From NCBI GenBank assembly GCA_037892765.1, contig JBBKBW010000005.1: a stretch of 64,000 bases of DNA, one strand, 5' to 3'. The notes beneath the pieces are model-generated. The model saw nothing but the letters and a program-made list of their open reading frames with translations, was not told where the DNA came from and did no database searches. Numbering within the stretch: the stretch's first letter is position 1; the number at the start of each line of letters is the position of its first letter. This document shows positions 45,443 to 54,542 of the stretch, in pieces. Both the position numbers and the translations under genes were made by a program. The stretch is from Clostridium_AQ sp900552125. GTDB lineage: Bacteria > Bacillota_I > Bacilli_A > Erysipelotrichales > Erysipelotrichaceae.

Positions 45443-45910
45443 TTATTTCACCGGCTCACCCGTAAACGGGTCAATAAATTCCTTCATACTCATTTGATCC
45501 GATAGCTTATCTTCCTGCAACTGGTTTTGGATATATTCCCTTATTGCCTTTTCTTTCTTTCCTACTGTATCTACAAAATATCCTCTTGCCCAGAACTTTC
45601 TGTTACCAAATTTGTATTTCATATTTGCATGTCTTTCAAATATCATGAGTGTTGATTTGCTTTTCAAATATCCCATAAATTGAGCTACTGAATATTTTGG
45701 CGGTATCTCCACCAACATATGTATATGATCAGGACAAGCTTCTGCTTCCAATAATTTGCATCCTGGTTTTCGTTCAATCAGCATCCGCAATATCTGTCCT
45801 ATATCTCTTCTTAATTTGTTATATATTACCATTCTTCTATATTTCGGTAATATTACGATATGATATTTGCACCTATACGTCATATGTGCTAAACTATTTT
45901 TGTCATTCAT
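45443..45910 (-). CDS. tnpA: IS200-family transposase (Y1 HUH)
   Basis: Single-strand transposase of about 155 residues. Motifs: CKYHIVILPKYRR near the N-terminus, HUH motif DHIHML near residue 64, and the catalytic Tyr in EYIQNQLQED near residue 126. ATG at 45910 has AAAGGAG nine bases upstream; an upstream ATG at 45952 would give an atypical extension. The frame is intact, so the element may be active. Confidence 0.93.
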   Translation of the reverse strand: MNDKNSLAHMTYRCKYHIVILPKYRRMVIYNKLRRDIGQILRMLIERKPGCKLLEAEACPDHIHMLVEIPPKYSVAQFMGYLKSKSTLMIFERHANMKYKFGNRKFWARGYFVDTVGKKEKAIREYIQNQLQEDKLSDQMSMKEFIDPFTGEPVK

Positions 45911-45999
45911 ATGACAATTCTCCTTTGCTATTTTAGACGGCTGCCCTGCCATCTTTATTATATAGCAAAGGAGATTGTTTTTTTATCACTAAAAGATCT

Positions 46000-46026
46000 A
46001 ATACCACGCACATAGTACGTGGTATT
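46000..46026. repeat. IS200 left-end hairpin
   Basis: AATACCACG/CGTGGTATT, 9 bp with a 9-base loop, about 90 bp upstream of tnpA; the subterminal structure recognised by Y1 transposases in this family. Confidence 0.6.
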
Positions 46027-46035
46027 CGCTTCGCA

Positions 46036-46067
46036 ATAAAAAAAGCTACTACAGATGTAATAGCTTT
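46036..46067 (-). terminator. terminator of the lon-engB operon
   Basis: AAAGCTATTACA/TGTAGTAGCTTT stem (one wobble pair, 2-base loop) followed by seven T on the minus strand, 8 bp after the engB stop. Confidence 0.88.
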
Positions 46068-46074
46068 ATTAATA

Positions 46075-46665
46075 TTAAGATTCAAATATCTGAATCAAAT
46101 AATCCCATACCTCTTCCATACCTTGCTTTTCAGCAGAGGAGAAAGGAAATAATGGTTCATCATCATAAAGTCCCAATGTCTTACGAATCATTGCAATCTG
46201 ATGATTTCTCTTTGTGATAGGAACTTTATCACATTTCGTAGCTACGACTGCTACAGGAATTTCATAATAGCGAACGAATTCCAACATAGTAATATCATCT
46301 TCAGTAGGTTTATGTCTAGCATCTACTAGAATTACAACACCACGCTTCTGAGTTCTTTCAGAAAAATAATCTTCCATCATCTTTCCAAACTTAATCAGCT
46401 GTGTCTTTGAAATATTCGCATATCCATAACCTGGTACATCTACAAACATATACTTATCATCCAAATTAAAGAAGTTTAATAAGCGTGTTTTCCCTGGTGT
46501 ATTACCAACATATGCAAGTTTTTTACGACCACACATAGTGTTTATAAAACTGCTTTTCCCAACATTACTGCGACCTGCAAGTACAATTTCAGGCAAGTTT
46601 GTATCTGGCCATGATTTCTTATCAGGGGCAGATATGACAAGCTCTGCTTTTTTAAACTGTATCAT
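46075..46665 (-). CDS. ysxC: ribosome biogenesis GTPase EngB/YsxC
   Basis: Essential GTPase for 50S subunit assembly (196 residues). G1 GRSNVGKSSFIN near residue 31, G2 TPGKT, G3 DVPGYG, G4 TKCDK, G5 SSAEKQG. It begins one base after the lon stop, the common lon-ysxC gene order of Firmicutes. Confidence 0.96.
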   Translation of the reverse strand: MIQFKKAELVISAPDKKSWPDTNLPEIVLAGRSNVGKSSFINTMCGRKKLAYVGNTPGKTRLLNFFNLDDKYMFVDVPGYGYANISKTQLIKFGKMMEDYFSERTQKRGVVILVDARHKPTEDDITMLEFVRYYEIPVAVVATKCDKVPITKRNHQIAMIRKTLGLYDDEPLFPFSSAEKQGMEEVWDYLIQIFES

Positions 46666-46666
46666 A

Positions 46667-48979
46667 CTATTTTACCAGTGCAGCATCTATTACCTGAGAT
46701 ACTTTTTCTACAGGTATAAAGTTTACACTTTCCTTCACAGTTGCGGGTACTTCATCTAAATCTTTCACATTAGCTTTAGGAATGACAATTGTCGTAATAC
46801 CACAGCGATGAGCTGCCATTGATTTTTCTTTCAAGCCACCAATAGGAAGTACATTTCCACGAAGTGTAACTTCTCCTGTCATCGCAAGATTAGCTTTTAC
46901 TGGAGTATCACTTAAAGAAGAAACTAACGCTGTAGTAAGAGTTACCCCAGCACTAGGGCCGTCTTTAGGTACAGCACCTTCAGGTACGTGAATATGGATG
47001 TCATTTTTCTCAAATACTTCAGAGTTTATTTTATATTTTTTCGCATTAGCCCGTACATAGTCATAAGCAATAGATGCTGATTCTTTCATTACATCACCTA
47101 ATTGACCTGTAATGACCAATTTACCTTTACCTTCAAAATGCGTAACTTCAACCTGAAGAACATCTCCACCAAAGGATGTATAAGCCAGTCCTGTTACAGT
47201 ACCAACCTGATCTTTGGTTTCTTTCTTGCCATATTCAAATTTTTCATGACCTAACCATTCTTTAATTAATTTCTTAGTTATTTTGATACTACGCTTATTG
47301 TCTTTTAAAATAGCCAATACACTCTTACGGCATACTGTCGCAATAACACGTTCTAACTGACGAACACCGCTTTCTCTCGTATAATAGCGGATTAAGTAGC
47401 TGATCATATCTTCATCTAATTTTAATTGAGAAGCCTTTAAACCATTTTCTTTAATCTGCTTTGGAACTAAATGACGTTTCGCAATCTCTACTTTTTCAAG
47501 TTCTGTATAAGAGCTTAATTCAATAATTTCTAAACGATCGCGAAGCGCATTTGGAATATTCTCCAGATAGTTTGCCGTTGCGATAAATAATACTTTACTT
47601 AAGTCATATGGTTCTTCAATATAATGATCAGAGAAAACAGAATTCTGTTCGGGATCTAGTACTTCTAACATAGCACTTGCAGGATCTCCCTTATAATCAC
47701 TTGCCATCTTATCGATTTCATCAATTAAGAAAACCGGATTAACAGTTCCTGCTTTTTTCATAGCCTGAATAAAACGACCTGGCATACTTCCTAAGTAAGT
47801 TCTTCTATGACCACGGATTTCTGATTCATCTTTCACACCACCAAGTGAAATTTTCACAAATTTACGATCTAAGGCTCTTGCCACAGACTTAGCCAAAGAT
47901 GTTTTCCCTACACCTGGAGGACCAACTAAACAGATAATTGGTGCACGAAGTGAATTGGTCATCTGTTTAACCGCAAGATATTCTAAAATACGTTCTTTGA
48001 TTTTCTCTAGTCCATAGTGATCCTCATCTAAAATTTCAGAAGCCTTATTTAAATCTTCATTATCTTTAGATTCCTGCCACCAAGGAAGATCCATTACCCA
48101 GTCAATATATGTCTTGATTACTCCAGTTTCACCGCTTGCGGCTGGTAACATTTCGTAACGAGAAAGTTCATCTTTAATCTTTTCTTTAATATTTTCAGGA
48201 TAAGGATTTTCTTCTAATCTTTTGCGAATTGCATCAACATCTTTATCCGTATCAGGAACATCTCCTAATTCTTCCTTGATCGCACGCATTTTTTCACGCA
48301 GATAATATTCTTTCTGACTTTCTTCAATTCTTACTTTTACTTTATCATTGATTTTGTTTTCGATCTGTGACAATTCTTTTTCACTTTCGATTTCCTGTAA
48401 AATCAGATATAAACGATCATTTATGCCTAATGTTTCTAATAACTCCTGACGTTTTTCAAGTGTAAATGGAAACAACTGTGCAATCTGATTAGATAATGCC
48501 TGAGCAGAAACACCTTTTGCAAGCTCATTGATCATTTCTTTAGGAATACTTTGAGAAACAGCTTCAATTTCTTCAAATTGCTTTGCAATCTTTCTAACTA
48601 ATGCTACTTCTTCTAATGGATCCTGTACTACATCTTCTTTAATTTCAGCAGTAACGCTCATCATATCATCATTTACAATTGTATGTAATTCAACACGAGA
48701 AATTCCTCTAAATTTAACTCGTAGATATCCATCCATTCTACGCATATGTTTAATATGACAAAGAGTTCCATAGGAATAAACATCATTCACATCTGGTTCT
48801 TCTACTGCCAAATCTCTTTGTGCAACTAAAATAACCTGACTTTCACAGTTTTCCTGTGCCTCTTCTACTGCTCGCACAGATTTTGTTCTGCCAACATCGA
48901 TAATTACTTCTTGATCTGGAAATACGACAACACCTCTTGTACAAACTAAAGGTAAATGTACACTCATATTTTCATTCAT
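46667..48979 (-). CDS. lon: ATP-dependent protease Lon
   Basis: AAA+ serine protease that degrades misfolded and regulatory proteins (about 770 residues). N-terminal LON substrate domain (LVCTRGVVVFPDQEV...), Walker A GPPGVGKTSLAKS near residue 350, Walker B FLIDEIDKM, and the C-terminal Ser-Lys protease domain with KDGPSAGVT (catalytic Ser) and GGLKEKSMAAHR (catalytic Lys). ATG at 48979 is chosen (AAAGGAG ten bases upstream). It is directly downstream of tig, from which a terminator separates it, so it may have its own promoter or depend on read-through. Confidence 0.96.
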   Translation of the reverse strand: MNENMSVHLPLVCTRGVVVFPDQEVIIDVGRTKSVRAVEEAQENCESQVILVAQRDLAVEEPDVNDVYSYGTLCHIKHMRRMDGYLRVKFRGISRVELHTIVNDDMMSVTAEIKEDVVQDPLEEVALVRKIAKQFEEIEAVSQSIPKEMINELAKGVSAQALSNQIAQLFPFTLEKRQELLETLGINDRLYLILQEIESEKELSQIENKINDKVKVRIEESQKEYYLREKMRAIKEELGDVPDTDKDVDAIRKRLEENPYPENIKEKIKDELSRYEMLPAASGETGVIKTYIDWVMDLPWWQESKDNEDLNKASEILDEDHYGLEKIKERILEYLAVKQMTNSLRAPIICLVGPPGVGKTSLAKSVARALDRKFVKISLGGVKDESEIRGHRRTYLGSMPGRFIQAMKKAGTVNPVFLIDEIDKMASDYKGDPASAMLEVLDPEQNSVFSDHYIEEPYDLSKVLFIATANYLENIPNALRDRLEIIELSSYTELEKVEIAKRHLVPKQIKENGLKASQLKLDEDMISYLIRYYTRESGVRQLERVIATVCRKSVLAILKDNKRSIKITKKLIKEWLGHEKFEYGKKETKDQVGTVTGLAYTSFGGDVLQVEVTHFEGKGKLVITGQLGDVMKESASIAYDYVRANAKKYKINSEVFEKNDIHIHVPEGAVPKDGPSAGVTLTTALVSSLSDTPVKANLAMTGEVTLRGNVLPIGGLKEKSMAAHRCGITTIVIPKANVKDLDEVPATVKESVNFIPVEKVSQVIDAALVK

Positions 48980-49004
48980 GATTCCTACACTCCTTTCAAT
49001 AGGC

Positions 49005-49030
49005 AAAAAAGACGCGATCCGGCGTCTTTT
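49005..49030 (-). terminator. tig terminator
   Basis: AAAAGACGC/GCGTCTTTT stem with a 6-base loop and T run, 10 bp after the tig stop and just before the lon ribosome binding site. Confidence 0.85.
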
Positions 49031-49039
49031 GCAGCATAA

Positions 49040-50317
49040 TTACTTGCCTGCTGATTCTTTGACAAGTTCTAATGCTTTACGGATACGTAAATCATACCCT
49101 ATAGCATCATTAGAAATCAACTCTTTTACTTTTTCTGCTGGCATATTGTACATACCTGCAATGTTTTCAATTTCTTTATTGATTTCTTCTTCACTAACTT
49201 CCAGCTTTTCTTCGGCTGCAATAGCCTCAAGAACTAAACGTACTTTTACTTTATTATAAGCATCTTTGCTCATTTCTCCACGAATCATTTCTTCATTCTG
49301 TCCAGTGAACTGGTAGTACTGATCTAAGCTCATTCCCTGATACTGTAAACGCTGAGCAAAATCACGAACCATTGAATCTGTTTCATCATCAATCATGATC
49401 TGAGGAATTTCAACACTAGCTCCATCACAGATTGCAGTTAATAATTCATTTTCGAATTTCTGTTCTGCCTGATTAGCTTTGCTTGTTTCTAAGTTTTTAC
49501 GTGTATATTCTTTGTAAGCATCTAAAGTTTCTACATCTTTGATTTCAGCCTGTTTTACTAATTCATCATTTACTTCAGGTAATACTTTTGATTTGATTTC
49601 ATGAACAGTAACTTTGAATACTACTGGCTGACCAGCTAAATCAGCTGCCTGATATTCTTCTGGGAATGTAACATTGATATCTTTTGTTTCTTCAATACCC
49701 ATTCCTAATACTTGTTCTTCAAATCCTGGAATAAATGTTCCGCTTCCAATTACTAATGGATAGTTATCACCTTTTCCACCTTCAAAAGCAACACCGTCTT
49801 TAAATCCTTCAAAGTCGATTACTGCTGTATCTCCATTTTCAACTTTACCTTCTTCTTTTACAACTAAGTCAGCAAAGCGATCCTGTAAACGAGCAATTTC
49901 AGCATCAATATCTGCATCTTCAACGCTTACTTCTTCTTTTTTGATATCTAAACCTTTATAGTCACCTAATGTAACTTCTGGTTTAACTGTAATATTAAAT
50001 TTCAATACTACTTTTTCTTCATCGATGCTATCAAAATCTAAAGAAGGACGAGCGATCATTTCTAGCTCATGTTCTTTGATTCCTTCTGCTAGAGCATCAG
50101 CAGCAACTTCATCAACTGCTTCAAATAATATATTTTGAGAACTAATGTGTTTTCTTACTAGCTTTTCTGGAGCCTGCCCTGGACGGAATCCTGGCAAGTT
50201 TACTTTCTTAGCTAATTTTTTAAATGCTTTCTTCTGCGCATTTTTCCAAGTATCTCCTTCGACAGTCGCTAATAATTCACCTGTTGATTTTTCTTTTAAT
50301 TCCCATGTTGAACTCAT
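49040..50317 (-). CDS. tig: trigger factor (ribosome-bound chaperone and prolyl isomerase)
   Basis: 425 residues. N-terminal ribosome-binding domain with the signature LPGFRPGQAPEKLVRK around residue 40, FKBP-type isomerase domain (about 160-245: NGDTAVIDFEGFKDG, VIGSGTFIPGFEEQVLGM), and the helical C-terminal chaperone domain. tig followed by lon is a common order, although clpX is missing here. Confidence 0.96.
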   Translation of the reverse strand: MSSTWELKEKSTGELLATVEGDTWKNAQKKAFKKLAKKVNLPGFRPGQAPEKLVRKHISSQNILFEAVDEVAADALAEGIKEHELEMIARPSLDFDSIDEEKVVLKFNITVKPEVTLGDYKGLDIKKEEVSVEDADIDAEIARLQDRFADLVVKEEGKVENGDTAVIDFEGFKDGVAFEGGKGDNYPLVIGSGTFIPGFEEQVLGMGIEETKDINVTFPEEYQAADLAGQPVVFKVTVHEIKSKVLPEVNDELVKQAEIKDVETLDAYKEYTRKNLETSKANQAEQKFENELLTAICDGASVEIPQIMIDDETDSMVRDFAQRLQYQGMSLDQYYQFTGQNEEMIRGEMSKDAYNKVKVRLVLEAIAAEEKLEVSEEEINKEIENIAGMYNMPAEKVKELISNDAIGYDLRIRKALELVKESAGK

Positions 50318-50357
50318 TGTTCATACCTCCTACGTATCAATATCTTCGCACACAGCA

Positions 50358-51083
50358 TTACATTCCATGCTTCCTTAATAATAATTCATAACCTCTATAT
50401 TGTGCAAGTCCTTTTTCTTCTTCGAATATTTTCCATGCTTCTAATTCTTCATGAGCTGCGAACACATAAGCAGCCACACTACAGGCAATGGCTAAAGCAT
50501 CATCTTCTTCGATTTCAAAAGGTAATCTAAGATATGCTTCTTTAACTAAGGTTTCCACGCACATCATGGTAAATGTCGGATTATCATTCTCAAACCATTC
50601 CTTCAAATAAGAAACCGCAAGAATAGCACCTTCACTATCCATAGGAGCATCAATGCTACAAGGACAAAACCGTACTTCTAATCCATCCACATCAATACAG
50701 ACTTCATCACTAATATTCTGTTCCATCATTGCTTCTATCAATAAAGAACGAACTAGGTAATGCGGATTGTCTTTTAAATAATCCTGAATCACATCCATAT
50801 GATTACGAATATTACTGTTCTTCAATTGTTCAATCGCAAGAAATGCTTCTTCCAGAGAACCGTTCAGCAAAGTTTCTATGTCTTCTTCACGATACACTCT
50901 GTTATCTTTCCATTTACACTCGCTTCGACACTGGTTAAAGTATGCGATTAATGGTTCCTCATATTCTTTAGGAATATAAGGCATAGAAAGTTCTTCATCT
51001 AGAATGGCATAAGCATTTTCGTATTGCCCTTCCTTTATAAGAGCCTCCACCTTTTTTAGAATATCCTCATAATAAGTATCCAT
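50358..51083 (-). CDS. DUF3196-like protein
   Basis: 241 residues, acidic, mostly helical, starting MDTYYEDILKKVEALIKEGQYENAYAILDEEL, a TPR-like opening. The pattern matches DUF3196 proteins of Erysipelotrichia and Mollicutes, function unknown. ATG at 51083 has AAAGGAG five bases upstream. No membrane segment or signal. It precedes tig on the same strand. Confidence 0.7.
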   Translation of the reverse strand: MDTYYEDILKKVEALIKEGQYENAYAILDEELSMPYIPKEYEEPLIAYFNQCRSECKWKDNRVYREEDIETLLNGSLEEAFLAIEQLKNSNIRNHMDVIQDYLKDNPHYLVRSLLIEAMMEQNISDEVCIDVDGLEVRFCPCSIDAPMDSEGAILAVSYLKEWFENDNPTFTMMCVETLVKEAYLRLPFEIEEDDALAIACSVAAYVFAAHEELEAWKIFEEEKGLAQYRGYELLLRKHGM

Positions 51084-51197
51084 GGTTTCTCCTTTACGAC
51101 TAAACATACAATAATATAGCATAAATAGCCTTTTTTATCAATTATAAAGTGGTCACAACTTCATAAATTCGATACATTTCTAATTTTTCACATATTA

Positions 51198-51226
51198 TTG
51201 ACAAATTCTCATCCCCGTGACATAAT
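51198..51226 (+). promoter_or_regulatory. promoter of the PadR-DUF1700-DUF4097 operon
   Basis: -35 TTGACA (51198-51203), 17-base spacer, -10 CATAAT (51221-51226). Confidence 0.85.
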
Positions 51227-51234
51227 ATGTATAG

Positions 51235-51250
51235 ATTTTATATATAAAAT
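51235..51250. promoter_or_regulatory. perfect 16-bp palindrome in the padR leader, possible autoregulatory site
   Basis: ATTTTATATATAAAAT is self-complementary and lies right at the expected transcription start, between the -10 box and the padR ribosome binding site. The AT-only content means chance is possible. Confidence 0.4.
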
Positions 51251-51272
51251 TTTTATATATGGAGGTGATTAC

Positions 51273-51590
51273 ATGTATTATCCAGTATCCGCATTACTGA
51301 TAGAATTTCTCATCTTATCAATCGTTGATACAGCCGACTCATATGGATATGAAATTAGTCAAACCATCAAGCTTGTCGCGGAAATAAAAGAATCTACTTT
51401 ATATCCAATTCTAAAAAAATTAGAAAAAAGCGGTTATCTGACAACATATACGGAAGAGTATCAGGGAAGGAAAAGAAAATACTACTCAATTACCGAAAGC
51501 GGAGGAAAACAGCTTGACTTTCTTCGCAATGAATGGATTTCTTATCGCGACACGATCAACGGAATTATTGAAGGGAGGATACGAAACTAA
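51273..51590 (+). CDS. PadR-family transcriptional regulator
   Basis: 105 residues with a PadR winged helix: EFLILSIVDTADSYGYEISQ, ESTLYPILKKLEKSGYL and GRKRKYYSITESGGKQL. ATG at 51273 has GGAGGTG upstream. It overlaps the next gene by one base (TAATG). PadR proteins next to DUF1700/DUF4097 genes usually repress their own operon and respond to envelope stress or antimicrobial compounds. Confidence 0.94.
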   Translation: MYYPVSALLIEFLILSIVDTADSYGYEISQTIKLVAEIKESTLYPILKKLEKSGYLTTYTEEYQGRKRKYYSITESGGKQLDFLRNEWISYRDTINGIIEGRIRN

Positions 51591-52162
51591 TGAAAGAAGC
51601 TTACTTAAACGAATTAAAGAAACATCTAAGAAAACTACCAAAAAAAGAGTATGAAGATGCAATCGAATACTTTAGAGAATACTTAGATGAAATGAGTGAT
51701 GACATCACAAAAGAAGAATTAATCAAAGAATTAGGCACACCAAAAGAAGCCGCAAGAGAGATTATTGCCAATGTTCTTGATAAAAAAGTAAGCGAAGAAC
51801 ATCACGATAAAAAAAGACGCTCTAACACTTTATGGATTGCATGTCTTGCGATCTTATTATCCCCTATTACAGCTCCTTTATTAATCGTATTTATTGTTTT
51901 ATTATTCTGCATTATCTTAGTCATTTCGATTGCTCTATTCTGTATTTTCTTATTTGGTATTTGTGGACTATTTGTTGGAGGAAAGCTATTATTCAATTCA
52001 CTGCTTTCTATACCCTATGCTTTCGCAAACTCTCTAGTTATTGCTGGAATAGGGCTTATGGGAATTGGAGCATGTATATTATTATGTATCTTAAGCATTT
52101 ATATTTTCCGTTATGGCAAACAATTATTTATAAAAACAGCACAGAAAGTCGCTAGAAAGTGA
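51590..52162 (+). CDS. DUF1700 (HAAS domain) membrane protein
   Basis: 190 residues. The N-terminal 60 residues form the HAAS domain (LNELKKHLRKLPKKEYEDAIEYFREYLDEM, in the usual form), then a short Lys-rich linker (KVSEEHHDKKRR) and four membrane helices. Function is sensing or signalling at the membrane, not known precisely. Coupled to padR by overlap and to the DUF4097 gene by a 7-bp gap. Confidence 0.9.
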   Translation: MKEAYLNELKKHLRKLPKKEYEDAIEYFREYLDEMSDDITKEELIKELGTPKEAAREIIANVLDKKVSEEHHDKKRRSNTLWIACLAILLSPITAPLLIVFIVLLFCIILVISIALFCIFLFGICGLFVGGKLLFNSLLSIPYAFANSLVIAGIGLMGIGACILLCILSIYIFRYGKQLFIKTAQKVARK

Positions 52163-52169
52163 GGAAATT

Positions 52170-53048
52170 ATGAAAAAAAGCACAAAACGCTTATGCATTC
52201 TTGGAATTAGTCTTTGTATAGCAGGAGGAATTATGTGTCGTATCGGATATTTTATGGACGATTCCTCTATCTCCTTATCTAATATTGTGTCAACTATCAA
52301 CTCAAATGAAGAAAAGCATCTTTACAAACTTGAAAAGACCAAAATTTCAGATATACAGTCATTGGACTTTGAACTAAGTACATCTAGTTTTAAAGTTGAA
52401 TCATCAGATGATGCATCTTTCTATATATCATATCATATTCAATCTGCAGCAAAGAAAGATCCTATTTCTTATGAAGTAAAACAAAACAAATTACAAATCA
52501 AGGAAAAAGAATTAGATAACTATACAAATATTGATGCAGAAAACAACGAAGTCATCCTTTATGTACCAAAAAACAATAACTTACATGATATCAAAGGCAA
52601 CAATGATGTAGGAAATATAAATGTAAAGGATTTAATCTGCAATTCTCTTAATTTGAGTGCTGATGTAGGCAATATTTCTTTAACTGATATGGAAATAAGA
52701 AAAGGCAGCAGTTCATCTGATGTTGGAAACATAAATATCACAAACAGTTCTCTATCAGATTTTGAGACAAAAACATATACAGGAAACATTACCGCTTCCC
52801 TTGTTTCTATTAAAAATAATATCACAATGAATTGTGACACAGGAAAAATCAATATTCATTTATCAGATAAAAATACCCCTATTCAAATCCATGCCGAAAC
52901 AAATCTAGGCAATATCGATGTAAGTGATAGTCTAGGAGGAACATTAGTAAAAGATGTTACAGAATCTACCTATAATCTAGAATCTTCTAATCCTTCTGGA
53001 ACTTTGACACTTACTGTCGGTACAGGAAATATTTCTATACAATCTTAA
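52170..53048 (+). CDS. DUF4097-family surface protein
   Basis: 292 residues with an N-terminal signal anchor (about 7-25), then a repetitive right-handed beta-structure: repeated DVGNI and TGNI units (near residues 147, 165, 185, 209, 222), typical of DUF4097/DUF4098. Third gene of the cassette and probably secreted but anchored. Repeats of this kind form a beta-helix-like surface. Effector function unknown. Confidence 0.88.
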   Translation: MKKSTKRLCILGISLCIAGGIMCRIGYFMDDSSISLSNIVSTINSNEEKHLYKLEKTKISDIQSLDFELSTSSFKVESSDDASFYISYHIQSAAKKDPISYEVKQNKLQIKEKELDNYTNIDAENNEVILYVPKNNNLHDIKGNNDVGNINVKDLICNSLNLSADVGNISLTDMEIRKGSSSSDVGNINITNSSLSDFETKTYTGNITASLVSIKNNITMNCDTGKINIHLSDKNTPIQIHAETNLGNIDVSDSLGGTLVKDVTESTYNLESSNPSGTLTLTVGTGNISIQS

Positions 53049-53057
53049 AATAATAAT

Positions 53058-53088
53058 AAACCTCTTGTTAGATACAGCAAGAGGTTTT
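53058..53088 (+). terminator. terminator of the PadR cassette
   Basis: AAACCTCTTG/CAAGAGGTTT stem with a 10-base loop; the tail is TGTTC with few T, so partial. Confidence 0.65.
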
Positions 53089-53101
53089 GTTCATAGAAAT
53101 G

Positions 53102-53125
53102 AAAAAAAGCCTCGTTAAAGGCTTT
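53102..53125 (-). terminator. tRNA-Arg terminator
   Basis: AAAGCCT/AGGCTTT stem with a 6-base loop and seven T on the minus strand, starting 10 bases past the tRNA 3' end. Confidence 0.85.
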
Positions 53126-53134
53126 ATTTACAAA

Positions 53135-53211
53135 TGGCGTCCACAGTAGGATTCGAACCTACGACCGCACGCTTAGAAGGCGTGTGCTCTATCCAGCTGA
53201 GCTATGTAGAC
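53135..53211 (-). tRNA. tRNA-Arg (anticodon TCT)
   Basis: 77 bases including the encoded CCA. Acceptor GTCTACA pairs with TGTGGAC; anticodon stem CACGC/GCGTG encloses CTTCTAA with anticodon TCT, reading AGA; T arm GTAGGTTCGAATCCTAC is perfect. AGA is a main Arg codon in such AT-rich genomes. Confidence 0.97.
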
Positions 53212-53323
53212 ATCTCAACGCCTAATAATAATAGCAAATATTTTTTCAGATTTCAACTATTATTTTATTTTTTTCAAAATTCTTATGAAAGTTACCTACA
53301 AAATATTAAAAAATCCTATATAG

Positions 53324-53350
53324 AAAGACGACTGTTTAAAAGCCGTCTTT
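53324..53350. terminator. hpf terminator, bidirectional-looking
   Basis: AAAGACG/CGTCTTT stem with a 13-base loop, 10 bases past the hpf stop; T-poor tail on the minus strand. Confidence 0.6.
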
Positions 53351-53359
53351 CATTTTAAT

Positions 53360-53893
53360 TTATTCAGTTTCAATTAAACCATAACCGCCATCATGACGTT
53401 TGTAAACAACAGCAATTTCTTTTGTTTCATCATCTCGATAAATGAAGAAACTATGATTTAGCATTTCCATACGCATGATTGCTTCATCTAATTCCATTGT
53501 ATCAGGCACAATAGATTTCGTACGAACTAGTTCATCATTATCACCATATTCATCTTCAATTTCTTCATCTTCAATAAAAGCATAAGCTAATTTTTCTTTA
53601 TTTTTTCTTGTAAGACGTGTTTTCTGACGACGAATCTGATCTTCTAATTTATCAATCGCAAGATCGATTGCGGCGTATAAATCATCCTGAACTACTTCAG
53701 CACGTAATACTGCATATTTCGTAGGAATCGTAACCTCAATTTTTTGTTTATTTGGATAAACTCTTACCACCACATTTGCTACAACGCTCTCATCAATTAT
53801 AAAATACTTTTCAAGATGCGCTAGCTTCTTTTCAATTTTTTCAGCAATTGCTGGTGTAACTGTTATATTTTTTCCGTAGATTTGGACTTTCAT
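53360..53893 (-). CDS. hpf: ribosome hibernation promoting factor, long form
   Basis: Binds the 30S subunit and dimerises 70S into inactive 100S particles in slow growth. 177 residues: N-terminal S30AE domain (MKVQIYGKNITVTPAI, RVYPNKQKIEVTI) and a C-terminal dimerisation domain (MDEAIMRMEMLNHSFFIYRDDET) that marks the long form. ATG at 53893 has AAGGAGG upstream; a longer reading would lie on the ribosome binding site. Confidence 0.95.
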   Translation of the reverse strand: MKVQIYGKNITVTPAIAEKIEKKLAHLEKYFIIDESVVANVVVRVYPNKQKIEVTIPTKYAVLRAEVVQDDLYAAIDLAIDKLEDQIRRQKTRLTRKNKEKLAYAFIEDEEIEDEYGDNDELVRTKSIVPDTMELDEAIMRMEMLNHSFFIYRDDETKEIAVVYKRHDGGYGLIETE

Positions 53894-54098
53894 ATAAAAT
53901 CCCTCCTTGTTTTGTATATCTATATTATACGTAAAAAAATCCATATTAACAGACTTACATTTTCCTCACTTTTATGTTAGACTATACATGTGAGGGCGAT
54001 TATGCATATCGCTTTTTTTCATACCTTATATCGTTCATAAAAAATATAAATTTGCAAGTAAAACGATTTTATTTTAACTATGGCTAGGGAGTGAAAAT

Positions 54099-54509
54099 AT
54101 GGATGAATTAATTCAAATGCTGCATGAGGAACAATTAACATGCATAGTGAAACAGCATGATCATGTATACAAAGAATTCAGTAATGGCATTAAACCAATC
54201 TTACATCTGCTTGATGATGGTCATTTAGAAGATGCTATGTTAGTGGATAAAGTTATCGGTAAAGCTGCTGCTTTATTGATGGTTAAGGGAAAAGTTGCAA
54301 CTATTCATACTTGCATTTTATCTCAACATGCCAAAGATATTTTTGATCAATATCGGATTCCTTATACTTATGATCAATTAGTCCCATATATCATAAATCG
54401 TATGAAAACAGGAATGTGTCCAATGGAAGAAGCTGTTTTGGATATCGATGATCCTGCTTTAGCTGAAAAAAGGCTTCGACAGAAAGTCAAAGCCATGCAA
54501 AGTGCATAA
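54099..54509 (+). CDS. DUF1893 family protein
   Basis: 136 residues, soluble. VDKVIGKAAALLMVKGKVATIHTCILS and the NRMKTGMCPMEEAV end match the DUF1893 family, which is related in fold to cytidine deaminases; the conserved Cys in CPMEE is present. ATG at 54099 with TAGGGAG upstream. Function unknown; ends with its own terminator. Confidence 0.85.
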   Translation: MDELIQMLHEEQLTCIVKQHDHVYKEFSNGIKPILHLLDDGHLEDAMLVDKVIGKAAALLMVKGKVATIHTCILSQHAKDIFDQYRIPYTYDQLVPYIINRMKTGMCPMEEAVLDIDDPALAEKRLRQKVKAMQSA

Positions 54510-54516
54510 TTGTTCC

Positions 54517-54542
54517 AGCGTATTATAATGATACGCTTTTTT
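54517..54542 (+). terminator. terminator of the DUF1893 gene
   Basis: AGCGTAT/ATACGCT stem with a 7-base loop and six T, 8 bases after the stop and just touching the convergent dipeptidase gene. Confidence 0.88.

Larger units (their letters stand above)
45300..46030 (-). mobile_element. IS200-type insertion sequence, tnpA only
   Basis: Contains a full Y1 transposase gene and end structures typical of IS200/IS605: a hairpin at 46000-46026 near the left end (upstream of tnpA) and hairpins at 45314-45333 and 45342-45354 near the right end. No terminal inverted repeats or target duplication are expected for this family. No tnpB. The limits are estimates. It sits between the ABC exporter operon and the engB terminator. 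Confidence 0.85.

Noticed and set aside
45300..46030. Possible CRISPR or guide-RNA locus, since IS200/605 elements can carry tnpB and omega-RNA.
   Set aside because: No tnpB frame and no repeat-spacer pattern anywhere in the window; only tnpA and end hairpins are present.
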